A DNA stretch of 64,000 nucleotides from Cenococcum geophilum 1.58 (Eukaryota > Ascomycota > Dothideomycetes > Gloniales > Gloniaceae): positions 682,001 to 746,000 of the forward strand of contig KV748230.1 of NCBI GenBank assembly GCA_001692895.1. Reading direction: 5' to 3'. The notes below the pieces were generated by a model that was not told where the DNA came from, ran no database searches, and saw nothing but the letters and a program-made list of their open reading frames with translations. Of this stretch, positions 47,100-58,539 are shown piece after piece. Position 1 is the stretch's first letter, and every line of letters starts with the position of its first letter. A program made the position numbers and the translations under genes.

Positions 47100-50000
47100 G
47101 CCAGCTAGAGTTAATATTAATAAAAAGAACTCGATTAATATATTAAGATAGAAACGTACCATAAGCCCAAGTATTTAAAAGTCCTCTAGTATATTATCTA
47201 TAGCCTTATCAAATCCGTCCTTATAAGGGTTATATAGTAAACCGCTAATATAAGACATCCGCATATTAAAATTAGTAATGCCGCCCTATAAGAGCCGCTT
47301 TAATCTAAGTTAAAGAATAGTAGGTACCTTAAACCTAACGTCCTATATACACTAACGCATAATAGAAGTATATCCGTAATTAAAACAATAAATTACTATT
47401 ACTCTTAGCATTTATTAAGCAATTTATATACTAACTATTATACACATTAGCAGAGGTATAGGTGTAATATTAGAATAACAAACTATGTAAATATATTTAG
47501 CAGCTTCTCCTAGTACCTCTATATTCTTATTAATATTACTAAAGCTGTATATAAGGGGATTAAATGGCAAACTGGCTACAGTTAATAGGAAGGCGTTAAA
47601 TATATTTACGCCGTCCTTTATAAGTTTCTTATATCCACGCTATAGAATTAAAGGAGCCTTAAAATCCGCTAAGCGCCGCCTATATTACACGATTAAATCC
47701 TTCCTAATCTAATCTGCAAGATAGCGGATATCCAGCGCTAGAGACTTAGTCGTATATTTGCTATTTATATATTTACTAAATATACGCTTAAAAATATCGC
47801 GGAGCGTGCTAGTGTAACTTATTATAAGAACACTCTATTTAAATAGCTCGTCTATACTAAACGTTGAATTCCCACGCGTCTAGAGCAACTCCTTAAGTTA
47901 AAGATTTAGCAGTTTATTAAGGCGATCCGTCTTAAAAAAGCTATCTAGCCGCCCTTAAAGGTTAACTAAACTATTAGTAAGGATAGCCCGTTAAAGCACT
48001 AGATTACAAGCGCTTATTCTAACTAGTCGCTATAGAATTAGTATATTATATATATAGTTCTTTAATAAGCTTCCAGCGAAGTATAAGCAAAGGCAGGAGA
48101 TTATATGCCTTAGTAGTCCGATATCCGCATACTTAATAGCGTATTTTAAAAGCTTATAAGTATTAATAACCTATAGGAACCGGATATAATTAAAGAACTC
48201 TATATTATAGTTATTAGCGATGGAGCTTAATATACCTATAGAGGACGACGTCGCTGCTAGCTAACGTACGTTAGTAGGTAGCTCTAAATAATCAGACGTG
48301 CGCTAATTTACATCGCGGCATACATCTCTTAAAAAAGCCGCTATGCGGATATCCTTAATATGCTCTAGAAATTGCTGCGGAGATAGGTTTTATATATATC
48401 GCTCGGCCTCACTATCTGCCTTAATATTATACTTGTTATAGATATAGAGCAGGAATAACGCAACAATATAAGCGTTAAAGCTTTAGAGGATTAGCTCTTC
48501 CATATAATAAAATAAGGCCTTTTCCCTAGGAATATTACGCCGACCTAGGTAATTTATATAGGTATAGAGCGCTAAAAACTGCTACGCGGCTTACTTACCC
48601 CTATAAAACGTACGCATAACCATATATAGGAAGTTTAATCACATATGCTATAGCCCTAGAATAGGCAACACCTACTTATAGCTATTATACGCACCTTCCG
48701 CCTTAACCCGCTCCTCTTTATATAATTAGATAAGCTTTATAGTCTTCTAATCTCTATATACTAGGAATAGCTAGTTATTAAAAGCGGTTTCGCGATTATA
48801 CTACAGTTAGTCTAGAAAGATATTCTCTATTATATAATAATTGCCGTTAATAAAAGCCTCGCTGTCTAGAATAGGTCCTAGAGTTATATACTCTGTCCTT
48901 CCATAAGGGAGAACATTAACTGCTAGTATACGCGGATATTTAATATCCGCGTTAGAGTTAAATATACCATTAACCGCAGTAGGATACGCGTATTAGATAG
49001 CGTCCGTAATAAAACTTATAAATATCCGCTTCTAGAGGTTATTAAACTTATTCCTAGCTATATTAATAACCTTATCTAGCTTAAGTTAACGGGTATTATT
49101 TAACATTAACTGCTTAAGGCCCCCTTTAGGCATATATACTCCGCGTAAGATCTTTTCTATAGTGTGTAAATTAAACTCGCTAATCTCGCCAATAACCTAA
49201 TATTAAGTCTTTTAGCAATAGTTAAAGTTATTATAGATAATATAGATATTATTATAAATAGACAGAGACTTAATTAGTTTCTTAAAGGTTATTAGCGCTA
49301 GAAGTACTAGTAGAATTAATAGGACCTTTCTTAAAACATTTAGCTAGCCTAAGCTTTTTAGCGTTAAGAGTTATATAACTATTAATTAGACTAAGGCTAT
49401 ATAGAAAAGATAGCACATAGTGCTTTATACTAAGCGCCTAAAGATATAGACTAAGTAGACGGGCAAAACCATTTATAAAGTTCCGGGCGAACCCTAGGAG
49501 AAATATAAAAGCAACTATAACTATATATCCGCCATATAGATCTTAACTATATTCCTCTCTATTTAGTGCGGATATCCCCTTAATAAGCTGGAACAGTAGC
49601 GGACCGTACTGCTAAATAAACTTAGCTACATTCTTAAGGTTAATATCCTAAAACTCTATATCTGGAGTCTATATATTAAAGGGGCCGCGTTATAATTATA
49701 GTTAGTAAAGCTCTTTCCGGATATAGCGGATAGTACAGGTTACCAGCGTTGTATAAATATTAGCCCTATTAACAAGTTCTTCTTATATTTCCCTATCCTC
49801 TAGTAAAGTAATAAGCAGGTCCCCTACTTTCTTCTTCTTCCTATTACCTCTATACCCGTTCTCGCTTTCTAAGAACTTAAAAACTAGCCTATAAAAAGAC
49901 CAGCCCTATTAATATAAAAGGTCCCTAACAATATTAACCTTCTTTTTCTTTAATATCTTTATCTAACTAGTAGGTGGAATATCCACTAGTTACGGAGAGG

Positions 50001-50100
50001 GCTGGCGGCGTAGGCGTTTAGCGTTAGTGTTTACTACGTGGCTCGGTAGTATAGAGGTGGAATTAGAGCCTCTGCGGTAATAAATTCCTCTTAACGTCGC
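47100..50100 (-). pseudogene. Degenerate large protein resembling fungal DUF6589
   Basis: Minus-strand reading with many stops but long coherent runs: RILAVNVLPYGRTEYITLGP (around 48960-48890), DSEAFINGNYYIIENIFLD, VLPILGL (about 48670), FNAYIVALFLLYIYNKYNI (about 48480-48430), SPQQFLEHIKDIRIAAFLRD (about 48390-48330), FFNYIRFL (about 48200) and FAGS (about 48080). The central FGDQKT-like and PILGLWH-like features recall the DUF6589 family of fungal repeat-associated proteins. That assignment is from memory and needs a profile search. It lies next to the right TIR, transcribed inward, the usual place for a transposase gene, so it is the best transposase candidate. Confidence 0.45.
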
Positions 50101-50239
50101 GCGTATATAAGGAGCTAAAGATCTCATAGCTTTATAGAGTAGGCTTTTCTCTATAATTTAGCGTAATTTTTATATCAATAGGTATTATAGGAGGGTAGAT
50201 CAATTTCGTCAAAGTTAATAAGGTCTTCTCATATAAACG

Positions 50240-50374
50240 GTGTTTAGGTTTTCCTATAAATCTCGCTAAAGTCCCTCAGACTAAGAAAACGATTACCGTC
50301 CTAAATTAGCTTAGCGGACGGTGCGGATATTCCAATATCCGCAATCGATTTCTTGGTCTGAGCTTCTGAGGTAA
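50240..50374 (-). repeat. Right terminal inverted repeat of the giant element, with hairpin
   Basis: Complementary to the left end as described there. It also contains its own inverted repeat: CTCAGACTAAGAAAACGATT (about 50276-50295) pairs with AATCGATTTCTTGGTCTGAG (about 50343-50362), and a smaller palindrome GCGGATATTCCAATATCCGC (50323-50342) lies between. Two ATATCCGC words in opposite orientation form that palindrome. Confidence 0.8.
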
Positions 50375-50739
50375 CCACGTACGTTTAAATATCGTACTTA
50401 CACTCGTTTCAAAAAGATCGGTAAAAATTGCCAAGCCGCAGCAGCGCGCATCATCCCTATCCTGAGGCGCAACGCCAAGCCGGCCCGCGCATGAACACCG
50501 GTATTAGATATATAGTTCTTATTACAAAGGTTTGAATAAGGGCCTCCTATTAGCTAATCCTTATCGATATCGTTGCGCCGGGTTAAGAGATAGCCCCACT
50601 AATATCGCTCTATATTTTATAAATAGAGGTATATTTTATAGCTCTATTCTAGAGCTATAAAATGGGCCTTTATATGTAAATTGGACCAATATTGGTGGAA
50701 TTATATAGGGTGCTTGCAACGGCTGGAAAACTTAAACTA

Positions 50740-51164
50740 ACGTGTTTGACCACTCCCCGGGCCGCACCACTCCCTAGGCCACCCCAAAAACACACCAAAA
50801 ATGGGGAAAAACGCACTTTGGTATCTTAACAACGGTTTAATAATAAATTACGAATTTTTATAATTAGCTTTTTATATATATTTTAAAACTCCTATTAAAT
50901 TTTAAAAGTAATCTATTAAGTAATTTTAAAGATATAGTAATTTAGCTTAAAATTGGGGGCTAAAACCCGATATCTTAATAACGGCTAGACTTATTACTTT
51001 AAAAATTTATTAAGAGTCTTAAAGTAGGCACAAAAGGCTAATTATAAATTTTGAAATTTATTATTAAACCGTTGTCGAGATACCAAAGTGCGTTTTTTCC
51101 TATTTTTGGTGTGTTTTTGGGGTGGCCTAGGGAGTGGTGCGGCCCGGGGAGTGGTTAAACACGT
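50740..51164. mobile_element. Tc1/mariner-type MITE with about 110-bp TIRs
   Basis: A 425-bp element beginning ACGTGTTTGACCACTCCCCG and ending in its complement. The two arms match for about 110 bases, including CCACCCCAAAAACACACC and ACGCACTTTGGTATCT. TA flanks both ends (50738-50739 and 51165-51166), as expected for Tc1/mariner/Fot1-type insertion. There is no coding capacity. Arms are GC-rich at the tips and far less mutated than the surrounding DNA. Confidence 0.88.
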
Positions 51165-51260
51165 TAAGGCTCTATGCTAACTAATCTAACCCTAAAAACA
51201 AACACCCCTATAACTCTACTAAAATAGCTCTAAATTATATAAATAAGGGCTTGTTTTATG

Positions 51261-54200
51261 GATATGTCTATATAGCTAAGTAAGCACTATAGCAGCACCC
51301 CTACATCTTAGCAACACTAATATTATCAACATTCATAAAATTAAGCCTTGCTTACTTACTTTTTATATTAGTTTTATTTAAGAGCTAATGCCTTATTTAC
51401 TCAATTTCTAATAATTAATTGTTGCTGTTAATGACTTAACGACCTATACGCTCGTCTAAACCTTTATAAATCGTTTATAAAAACCTTAAAAACTTAACTA
51501 ATAATAATATACTCGACGAGCTAAACTCCTTAGAGGTTACCTACTAGTCTCCCTTACCTTCCCTTATACCTTTAGGCGATACGCCGGCGTTATAGTCTCT
51601 ATCCTCTATAATAGCGCCTCTCTCTATAGCTTAACGTAAGACTTTAGCCGCTAAAAAAGCTAAAAAATGGCTTTAGTAACTATATAAGGAGGACCTAAGG
51701 ATTAAAAGAGCTTAGGTAAAGGAGGTTAAGGACTAGGTAACTAACCGGAAAATAAGACTTCTTTAGGAATAGGAGGACCGTACCAAAATGCTACGCGTCT
51801 AAAAAGAATAGGAAGATTAGGCGACTAAACTCTATATATTAAGCCTCGCTATAGTAACAGCGAGATTAGCTATAGTAGTGTTATTCTTAACCCCAATTAA
51901 TAAACTAGGTAAGTTGCTCTTATTTATAGCCAATATCCTAAATACCCTCCTCCCTGGCGTCCTAAATAAAGAGATACTTAAGGTATTTTGGGGTACTTTC
52001 TTACCTAATAACCTCTCTTGCCTCTGGATATACTAGCTCTGGTTTAAGCCTTAGAATAATATCCTTATTATTAATATCGTCCTTTTTATAAGACTAAAAG
52101 AAGGGATAATAAAGAACTACCCGTCTGTTAAAGTGTGGGTAGAGGGCTTCCTTAACTATATAATAATTTTAATCGTTATATATAAGAATCTTTCGGTAGA
52201 TCTTATTCCCTAAATACTTACCTTTTATAATTAAGTTATCTGGCTATCTACTACCTACTAAATTGCTCCCTTAATAACTATGGCCTTAGAGTACCACTCT
52301 ATAGTTATTTAAAAGAACTAGTTAGAGCTAGCTAATTAGAAGATCTCTAGTAACTTCCTAAATATCTATTACAATCCTAGTACTTATAAATCCGTATTTA
52401 TCTTAAAACGCGCGTAAATAAGTACTAATATCTTAAGGACCTGTTATAGCTTTAATAGAGGGAAGTATAACCTAGGTAAGGATTACAAGTTCCTATATAC
52501 CTATAGTAAGTGCAGTGGCCCGTATACTACGAGGAATTATAAGTAGTAATTACTAGAGGAAAGTGTTAATAAGGAAAAGAAAGAGGAGGAAGAGGATTTT
52601 ATTAAGCTATACCTACACTCTACCAAAACCGTGCTCTACCCTTATAGTACGGGTAGGCTAAATACTATACTATTATTTCTAGTCTTCCTACCCTCCTTTC
52701 CTTTATAGGACTCTCCCTCCCCCTTAATTATTTAAGCGTGGGGGCATTATTTATCCCTATACCCCAGCGACCTCTAATATAATATTATTGGTATCTTAAA
52801 GTTCGGATGCCAGATTAGGGTAGACCTAGAAATTAAGCTCCTTTCCTAAAAGAATTAAGCCTTAATAGCCGTAAATACGGTCCTAATCTTAGAGAAGATT
52901 AGCGCCGATCTAGATATAGGTAGGATTGTAATAGTAACGTCTCCCGTTATATTTTTACTGTTAGGTTTGGTACCTAAAGTAGATAAGGGATAGCGCCGTA
53001 TTTATAACTTATCCTTACTATCTAGCCGATCTGTTAACAACTTAATCCCTATAGTATTCGCCATACTATAATATTTAATAGTTGATTAGGTTCTCTAATA
53101 CGTTATATATATAGGCTATAATTATATAATTATTAAGAGGGATATTAAGGACGCCTTTTAGAATATCCTACTTTCTATTAAAGCTTAACGCCTTATGGGG
53201 TTCTCCTAGAAGGGTATAGTATATTTTAAACGTTGCCTCTTATTCGGCCTTCAAACTGCACCCTTTTTATTTAATTTTTTTGCGGAGGGATTTTACTAGA
53301 TACTTATCTAACATATCCTAAACGCCGCCTTAGAGCACTATCTAGACAACTTTATCTTTATACTCTTTAATGTTTCTATCCTCTCTTAATTACTTAGTAT
53401 ATATAACCAATTAAGCGATAAATTAGGCATCCTATAAAACGAATTAAAGAATATTAAAGGTACTATGGCTAAAGTCCTAGGTTATATTATAGATACTCTA
53501 AAGTCTAAGCTGTGTCTTTCTCTTTTAAAATAGGCCACTATGATTAAGGAGATTAATAAAGCGTTAAGTGGTAGATCCCTAATGCTGGTTTAGAGTTAAA
53601 AACTAGCTAGTAGACTCGCTTAGAGCGCCTAGGTAATTAGGCTTAGGCATTTATATAACCGCTCTATTTAGGAGTTTATCTCCACTTTTATAAAGGTAGG
53701 TAGTTATCCTCGCCGATAGCTAATAGCTAAACTTCGCTAAGACTTGTTATGGTAGAGGGATACTCTTACCCTTTTGAATAGTATCCTTTTCTTTGACGAT
53801 ATGGATTAAAAATAATTCTATCTCTTCTTAGACGTATTTGGGATTCTTAGTTATAGGGCCTTCTTTTTCCTTAAGGATTCTTAAGGGATAATATGGCCGC
53901 CCTATTTGGTATCTCTACCCTAAGACAATTTTTTAAGCTGCTACCTTAATGTAGAACACCGCCTTGCCCTAATTAATAAGCGGGAGGTCTAAGTGATTAT
54001 AACCTTATTCTAGCTCTGGGTAACGCGGTAGGAGTATAGCTTAGTCTATATCTATATGGATAATATAGTAGCATTCTTAGGATTTTAGAATATGGTGGTA
54101 AAAGGACTAGGTAATTACCCGCTCCGTAAGATCCTTTAACTAGCCGCAGCTTATAATATTACGCTCTATACGGAGTAGGTTTCCTCTATAGAAAATAGGC

Positions 54201-56000
54201 TAGCTAATGCTCTATCTTGTTTTAATTGCGATAGGGTATTATTACTATACCCGCATTAGGATACTTCTGATTTACTATTACTATACGCTTCTTTATTATA
54301 TTTAATCTAACGCTAAAATAGGAGACCTAGTTTTTTTTAAAGACCCCCTACCTAATTTCTAGATTAAGGTAAAAGCCCCCTTAGAATGCTTTGGCTAACT
54401 ATTATAGTACGGCCTCTCTAATAGAATAAGAGATTTATACTATCCCGTAATTAAGAGTTGGGAGGGCTACTATGACCTTTATGGAGTAGTAAAGTACCTA
54501 GCGCCCCTCTACTACCTAGGAGAATAGATTACCTAATAGATCTTCGGTAATACTAGTCTAGAAATAAGCCGTATTAAGCCTACTATAGTTAGAGCCTACG
54601 TCTCCGCAATTTAATCCTACTATATTAACGCTAATTATAACACCTCCGTCTTTAATAATCCTATTATTAAGAGGATCCTAAACGGTGCAATATCTATAAA
54701 TCCCTTTACTACGGCTGAAAGATTGCTAATTACTAAAGATATCCTTACCTAATTGGTTACCCTAAATGCCCAATCCGTTAAGGATCTTAACTTTAACGCC
54801 GCTGTTACCACGGCCTTTGTAAGATTCCTTTATCTAGGCAAGATTACCTATACTAAGGCTTAGAAAAATAGCTATGCCTTCTCTGCTATAAAATATACTA
54901 AAAATGACATAACGCTAGCAGAGGACTATATAATATTATATCTAAAGCGTAGTAAAACGGACGTTAATTACCAAAAAGTCTTAATTATAATTACCGCTTT
55001 AGGGCAACCTAAATGCGTAGTTTAAGCTATAAAATACCTATTTAAAAATAACCCCTAACCCAGAAACGCCCCTTTCTTTTACTTTAAGAGATTGGCCTTT
55101 ATAAGCTACGCGGTTAGGAATAAGCTAAAGTATAGAGTTACTGCTCTTAGCCTTTACTCTAAGCTCTATAACGGACACTTATTTTAGAAAGGTGCTGCTT
55201 AATACGCTTAAGATAACGGTTTTATAGACGGCTAAATATAGTAACTAGGCCGGTGGTCCTTATAAGCGTTCTAGCTTTACTGTTTATTATCCCTAAAAGA
55301 CCTATTTTGGCTAAGTGTAAACTTCTAATATAGAATACTAATACCGTTCTTATTGTTACTCGCCCTAGATGTAATAGGCGAAGGTATTTAGGCATAATGG
55401 CGTATAGGAGTGCCTATTTTAGCACTTTAATATATTAACTTAAATCTCTCCTTTCCTCCCCTTTTTTATTTTTATTTTTTCTTCCCCCTACTTTACCTTA
55501 TGTGGTATAGGCGCTACGCTTCTAGGTCTATAGGCATTACGTTTAGTTAAGGCAGGATAATCCCCTGTAAATGGCCTTGCGAATATACCTATTTTTAATT
55601 AATGCCTTTAAGCCTATACCCACTAATTAGATTAATTAATCCTCTTCTCTGTAAGCGTGTAAATAATAGATAGATATGTCTATATAGCTAAGCGAGCACT
55701 ATAGTAGCACCCCTGTATTTTAGTAACACTAACATTATTAACATTTACAAAATTGAGCCTTGCTTGCTTGCTTTCCCTCCTACCTATACCTTTTTCTTTG
55801 GTTGCATATTTTGGGCTTTATAAATAGATACTGCAGCGATATGCTTGCGCACGGGTCTATGGGCATCACGTTTAGTTAAGGCAGGGCAATCCCCTGCAAA
55901 TGGCCTTGCGAATATACCCATTCTTAATTGATGCCTTTGAGCCCGTACCCACCAATCAGATTAATTAATCCTCTTCTCCGCAAGCGTGTGAATAATAGAT
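51261..56000 (+). mobile_element. DIRS/Ngaro-type tyrosine-recombinase retrotransposon
   Basis: Shows the split direct repeats of this order: A1 (51261-51360, GATATGTCTATATAGCTAAG), coding region, B1 (about 55511-55671), A2 (55673-55775, copy of A1), B2 (about 55836-56000, copy of B1). There is no target duplication, as expected for recombinase-mediated integration. GAT occurs at the A1 start, at the B1/A2 junction and at the B2 end. Coding capacity is plus strand, RIPed. It split the TIR element at 50402-56091. Confidence 0.85.
52900..55260 (+). pseudogene. RT-RNase H and tyrosine recombinase remains of the DIRS element
   Basis: Reverse transcriptase: RxIYNLSLLSSRSVNNLIP (about 52990-53045) and HYLDNFIFILF (about 53335-53370, with YLDN where YLDD is usual). 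RNase H: YMDNIVAFLGF (about 54050-54090) and NRLANALS (about 54195). Recombinase: a domain from about 54650 with the signature GHLFxKGAA, where the Arg codon is now TAG, followed by GRW and a Tyr 7 codons on (about 55170-55265). These H-xx-R and Y positions are the catalytic set of tyrosine recombinases. Many stops; inactive. A gag-like region lies upstream (about 51500-52700). Confidence 0.8.
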
Positions 56001-56091
56001 GGCCTTAGAGTAGAGCTATACTAGTAAGGCTATTAGGGGTGATACGCGCTGCTGCGGCTTGGCGATTTTTACCGATCTTTTTAAAATGAGT

Positions 56092-57844
56092 AACCAAATA
56101 CGTCGTCAAACCCCATAGTGAACTCGTTAATATCGAGGATGACGATCCTCGGAGCTGACCCCTTGATTAAGACTAGTATGTGGCTATGCACGCCAAAATA
56201 GCGTCAATATTTAGGCTTCAATCTCGTGCAAACCGTCCCTATTATTAACCTCAATTTGACGTACGTGGAAATTCTAATTACTATATACACTATCGCGGAT
56301 ATTAGAGCCCTTTTATATAAGATCTTTTCCGGAATAAGGCAATTAATTCAGAATCAAGCCGATCAAAGCAATACACGACTCATTCTGGAACAAGGACGAC
56401 TCGTTCCGGAATGAGGCAGAAATGTATCGGAATATCGTGTACCACCTCCTTTCTTTTGTATTGCAACCTCGGAACACACGAACCATCGCCTCTCGCCACC
56501 ACCTCCTATCACCGTACTTTCAGCCAACAATTCATTTCTGTCGATTGGTAGTCCGTGCACCGATTGTAAGAAAAATGAGGACTCGTGTAAAGATTGATCT
56601 ATGAAGAAAAAGAGGCTATATATACATGAGGTGGGGGGTACAGGCAACAGAGACAGGTACTAGGCAACTGAGACATTCTGTCTCAGCTCGACAATTTCAC
56701 CTTCCATCAGGATGAGCTACTCAACTTCAATGTCTAATGAACGAGCATTCTATCCTAGCACTCAACTTTACACCCAGAAGAAACTTGCCTCGGAACAGGT
56801 CCAAGCCTTACCAATGCACCAATACTGCTAGCTCTGTTATCGAAAGTTATCTCGAGCCATCAGGCACACGTCACGCACGAAGTTTCGCTGCTTTTGTGCA
56901 AATATTGTAGATGATTACAGCTACTTACCCCATTTTCCTGCCTGCATAGTCATTTTCATTTCCATGTGTTTAACAATGCGTGAGAAGTCGCGGCTGAGTC
57001 TCGGTGAAAGCACACTTGCCGTTTTGAACGACGTCAAGTATTGGTGCATAACCTTGAATCGTTAGGGAAGAACATGGAGAAGTGGCGTTGCTTTGGTTTT
57101 AACTTTCGCACCGCGGCCGAATTCACCTCGATGACAGACAAGTTCACCTATGGCGCGAGCAACTATACATGGAACTTAAAAGACCACATCCGCATACTAT
57201 CTTGAGGGTGCCGCGATAGCCTTTCAAGAATTGGTTTTTAGTAGACGGAGAACAACACTGCAAACAAATGCTAGCGAAGCATAAAGACTAGAGACATTGG
57301 CACATGAAGATATTCACTCACTGCATGTCCGTGGCGATTTGCTGGAAGGAATATTCGAAAAAGGTTGACAGAATACGACCCCCCTCGCTCTGGACATGTG
57401 GAAAGGCTGCAATGAGCTCATATGAGAGTGGTTTTTAGTAATAATTCCTGAAACGTGGCCTCTAATGAATTCCACACACCGTTCTGCCTTTCCGGCGGCT
57501 TTAGTGACGTTCAGACCATAGTCAAGAGCTGCACTTAAGGGTTTACCTAACACGTACAACTAAGACAGACTTGGGAGGATATGCTTCTAGTTAGCTTAAT
57601 AATGGGGATGGGAATACTTCGAGCAACTACTCCTATGCGGGTTGGTATTTTGTTATTTACAGTTAGTCCACTTTAAGTCTAAAATCTACGAGAATTATCG
57701 TGGGCGCACTTACTCCATTGCAGAAGGTTCAATTGAATGGTATAGCTATGCTGGTACTCTCGAACATGAATGCATTAGTTGCAGATTTTCTCCAGTAATA
57801 CTAGCATTGGGTGATGGAGAGTCAGGCACAGACAGACAAATAAG
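56092..57844. other. Unmutated stretch without recognisable gene
   Basis: Composition returns to normal. Several open frames of 60-95 codons occur on both strands (for example 56363-56647 minus, 57314-57559 minus, 57642-57890 plus), but none has a domain. A cluster of TTCCGGAA-like words with AAGGC tails lies at 56327-56415. It may be a relic of former gene space between transposons. Confidence 0.5.
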
Positions 57845-58003
57845 TTATCTCGGTCCCAGACGATCAGCCAATCATAAGCTGCTTACATAACAGATTAATC
57901 ATCTTATGTTGTTGTCGTCTGGTTTTATCTCGGTCCCAGACGATCAACCAATCATAAGCTGCTTACATAACAGATTAATCATCTTATGTTGTTGTCGTCT
58001 GGT
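57845..58003. repeat. 80-bp direct duplication with palindromic ends
   Basis: 57845-57923 and 57925-58003 are near-identical (one difference, CAGCC against CAACC). Within each unit a 67-bp core starts CCAGACGA and ends TCGTCTGG, and CATAAG...CTTATG inside can pair, so each core resembles a tiny hairpin element. Confidence 0.85.
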
Positions 58004-58087
58004 ACACGGTTCGGAAATTTGTTAGTCCCTCGCGCCGATTTATATGTAATTCTTATATAAACTCACGCGCCATACTAAATATTTTAG

Positions 58088-58400
58088 CTATTAATTAATA
58101 ATGAACTAACGCCTTTATAAATAATCGGCCAACGTTATGTTCTAGAACTTTATAGGGCGATTCTAATGCTGCCAAAATTATTGCGAATGGCCTGGTGGTT
58201 ACTACTACATTTCGCCTTAAATAAGCGAATCTCCCCTTTAAAGCTCTGCTTAAAACTTTATTACTATTAATTAATAATAAACCAACGCCTTTATAGATAA
58301 TCGGCCAATGTTATATTCTAGACCTTTATAAGGCAATTCTAATGCTACCAAAATTATTATAAACGGCGTTATGGTTACTGCTACATTTTGCTTTAAATAT
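58088..58400. repeat. Pair of 136-bp direct repeats
   Basis: 58088-58223 and 58264-58400, offset 176 bp, share the order CTATTAATTAATAAT, ATCGGCCAA, TTCTAATGCT and TTTAAATA, with transition-type differences. The spacer contains an AAGCTCTGCTT word like the nearby minisatellite. Confidence 0.75.
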
Positions 58401-58539
58401 TACCGCTAAAATAGTAAATATTTAGCTAGAGCCATTAACCATCACCAATCCTTAATATTTAACCTCCTATATTAATATTTATAGTAGATAAATACCTAAA
58501 TAGCTAATGTATTGTATCTAGACTAACTCTGGGCCTTAT

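Larger units (their letters stand above)
33228..50374. mobile_element. Giant TIR transposon carrying a helicase and a DUF6589-like protein
   Basis: The ends are long imperfect inverted repeats. The outer 20 bases read TTACCTCAG plus C/A and AGCTCAGAC at both ends. After a less similar stretch, the GGAATA...CCGTC and TCTRAGGG...GCGAGATTT blocks also match, so each TIR is about 130 bp. CCACGTACG is present outside both ends (33219-33227 and 50375-50383), a 9-bp target duplication. Without the internal copia element and its TSD the length is about 11.05 kb. Contents left to right: SF2 helicase relic (plus), minisatellite-like repeats, a 1.9-kb tandem duplication, and a DUF6589-like relic (minus). 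All coding parts are RIPed. The superfamily is undetermined; a 9-bp TSD is usual for Mutator-like elements, but no such transposase is seen. Confidence 0.8.
50402..56091. mobile_element. TIR element disrupted by a MITE and a DIRS element
   Basis: About 56 bp at 50402-50457 (ACTCGTTTCAAAAAGATCGG onward, then CCAAGCCGCAGCAGCGCG) recur as a reverse complement at 56036-56091 with only a few transitions. Removing the MITE and DIRS insertions leaves roughly 500-550 bp of own sequence, so it is a short non-autonomous element. No clear target duplication could be found. Its left end lies 18 bp from the giant element's target duplication. Beyond its right end the sequence is unmutated. Confidence 0.6.

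Noticed and set aside
33228..50374. Starship-type giant element
   Set aside because: Starships carry a DUF3435 tyrosine-recombinase captain at one end and lack long TIRs. Here the ends are inverted repeats with a 9-bp duplication, and the only recombinase motifs lie outside, in the DIRS element.
56226..57890. Several 60- to 95-codon frames in the unmutated right patch
   Set aside because: No recognisable domains, overlapping on opposite strands, no splice or start context.
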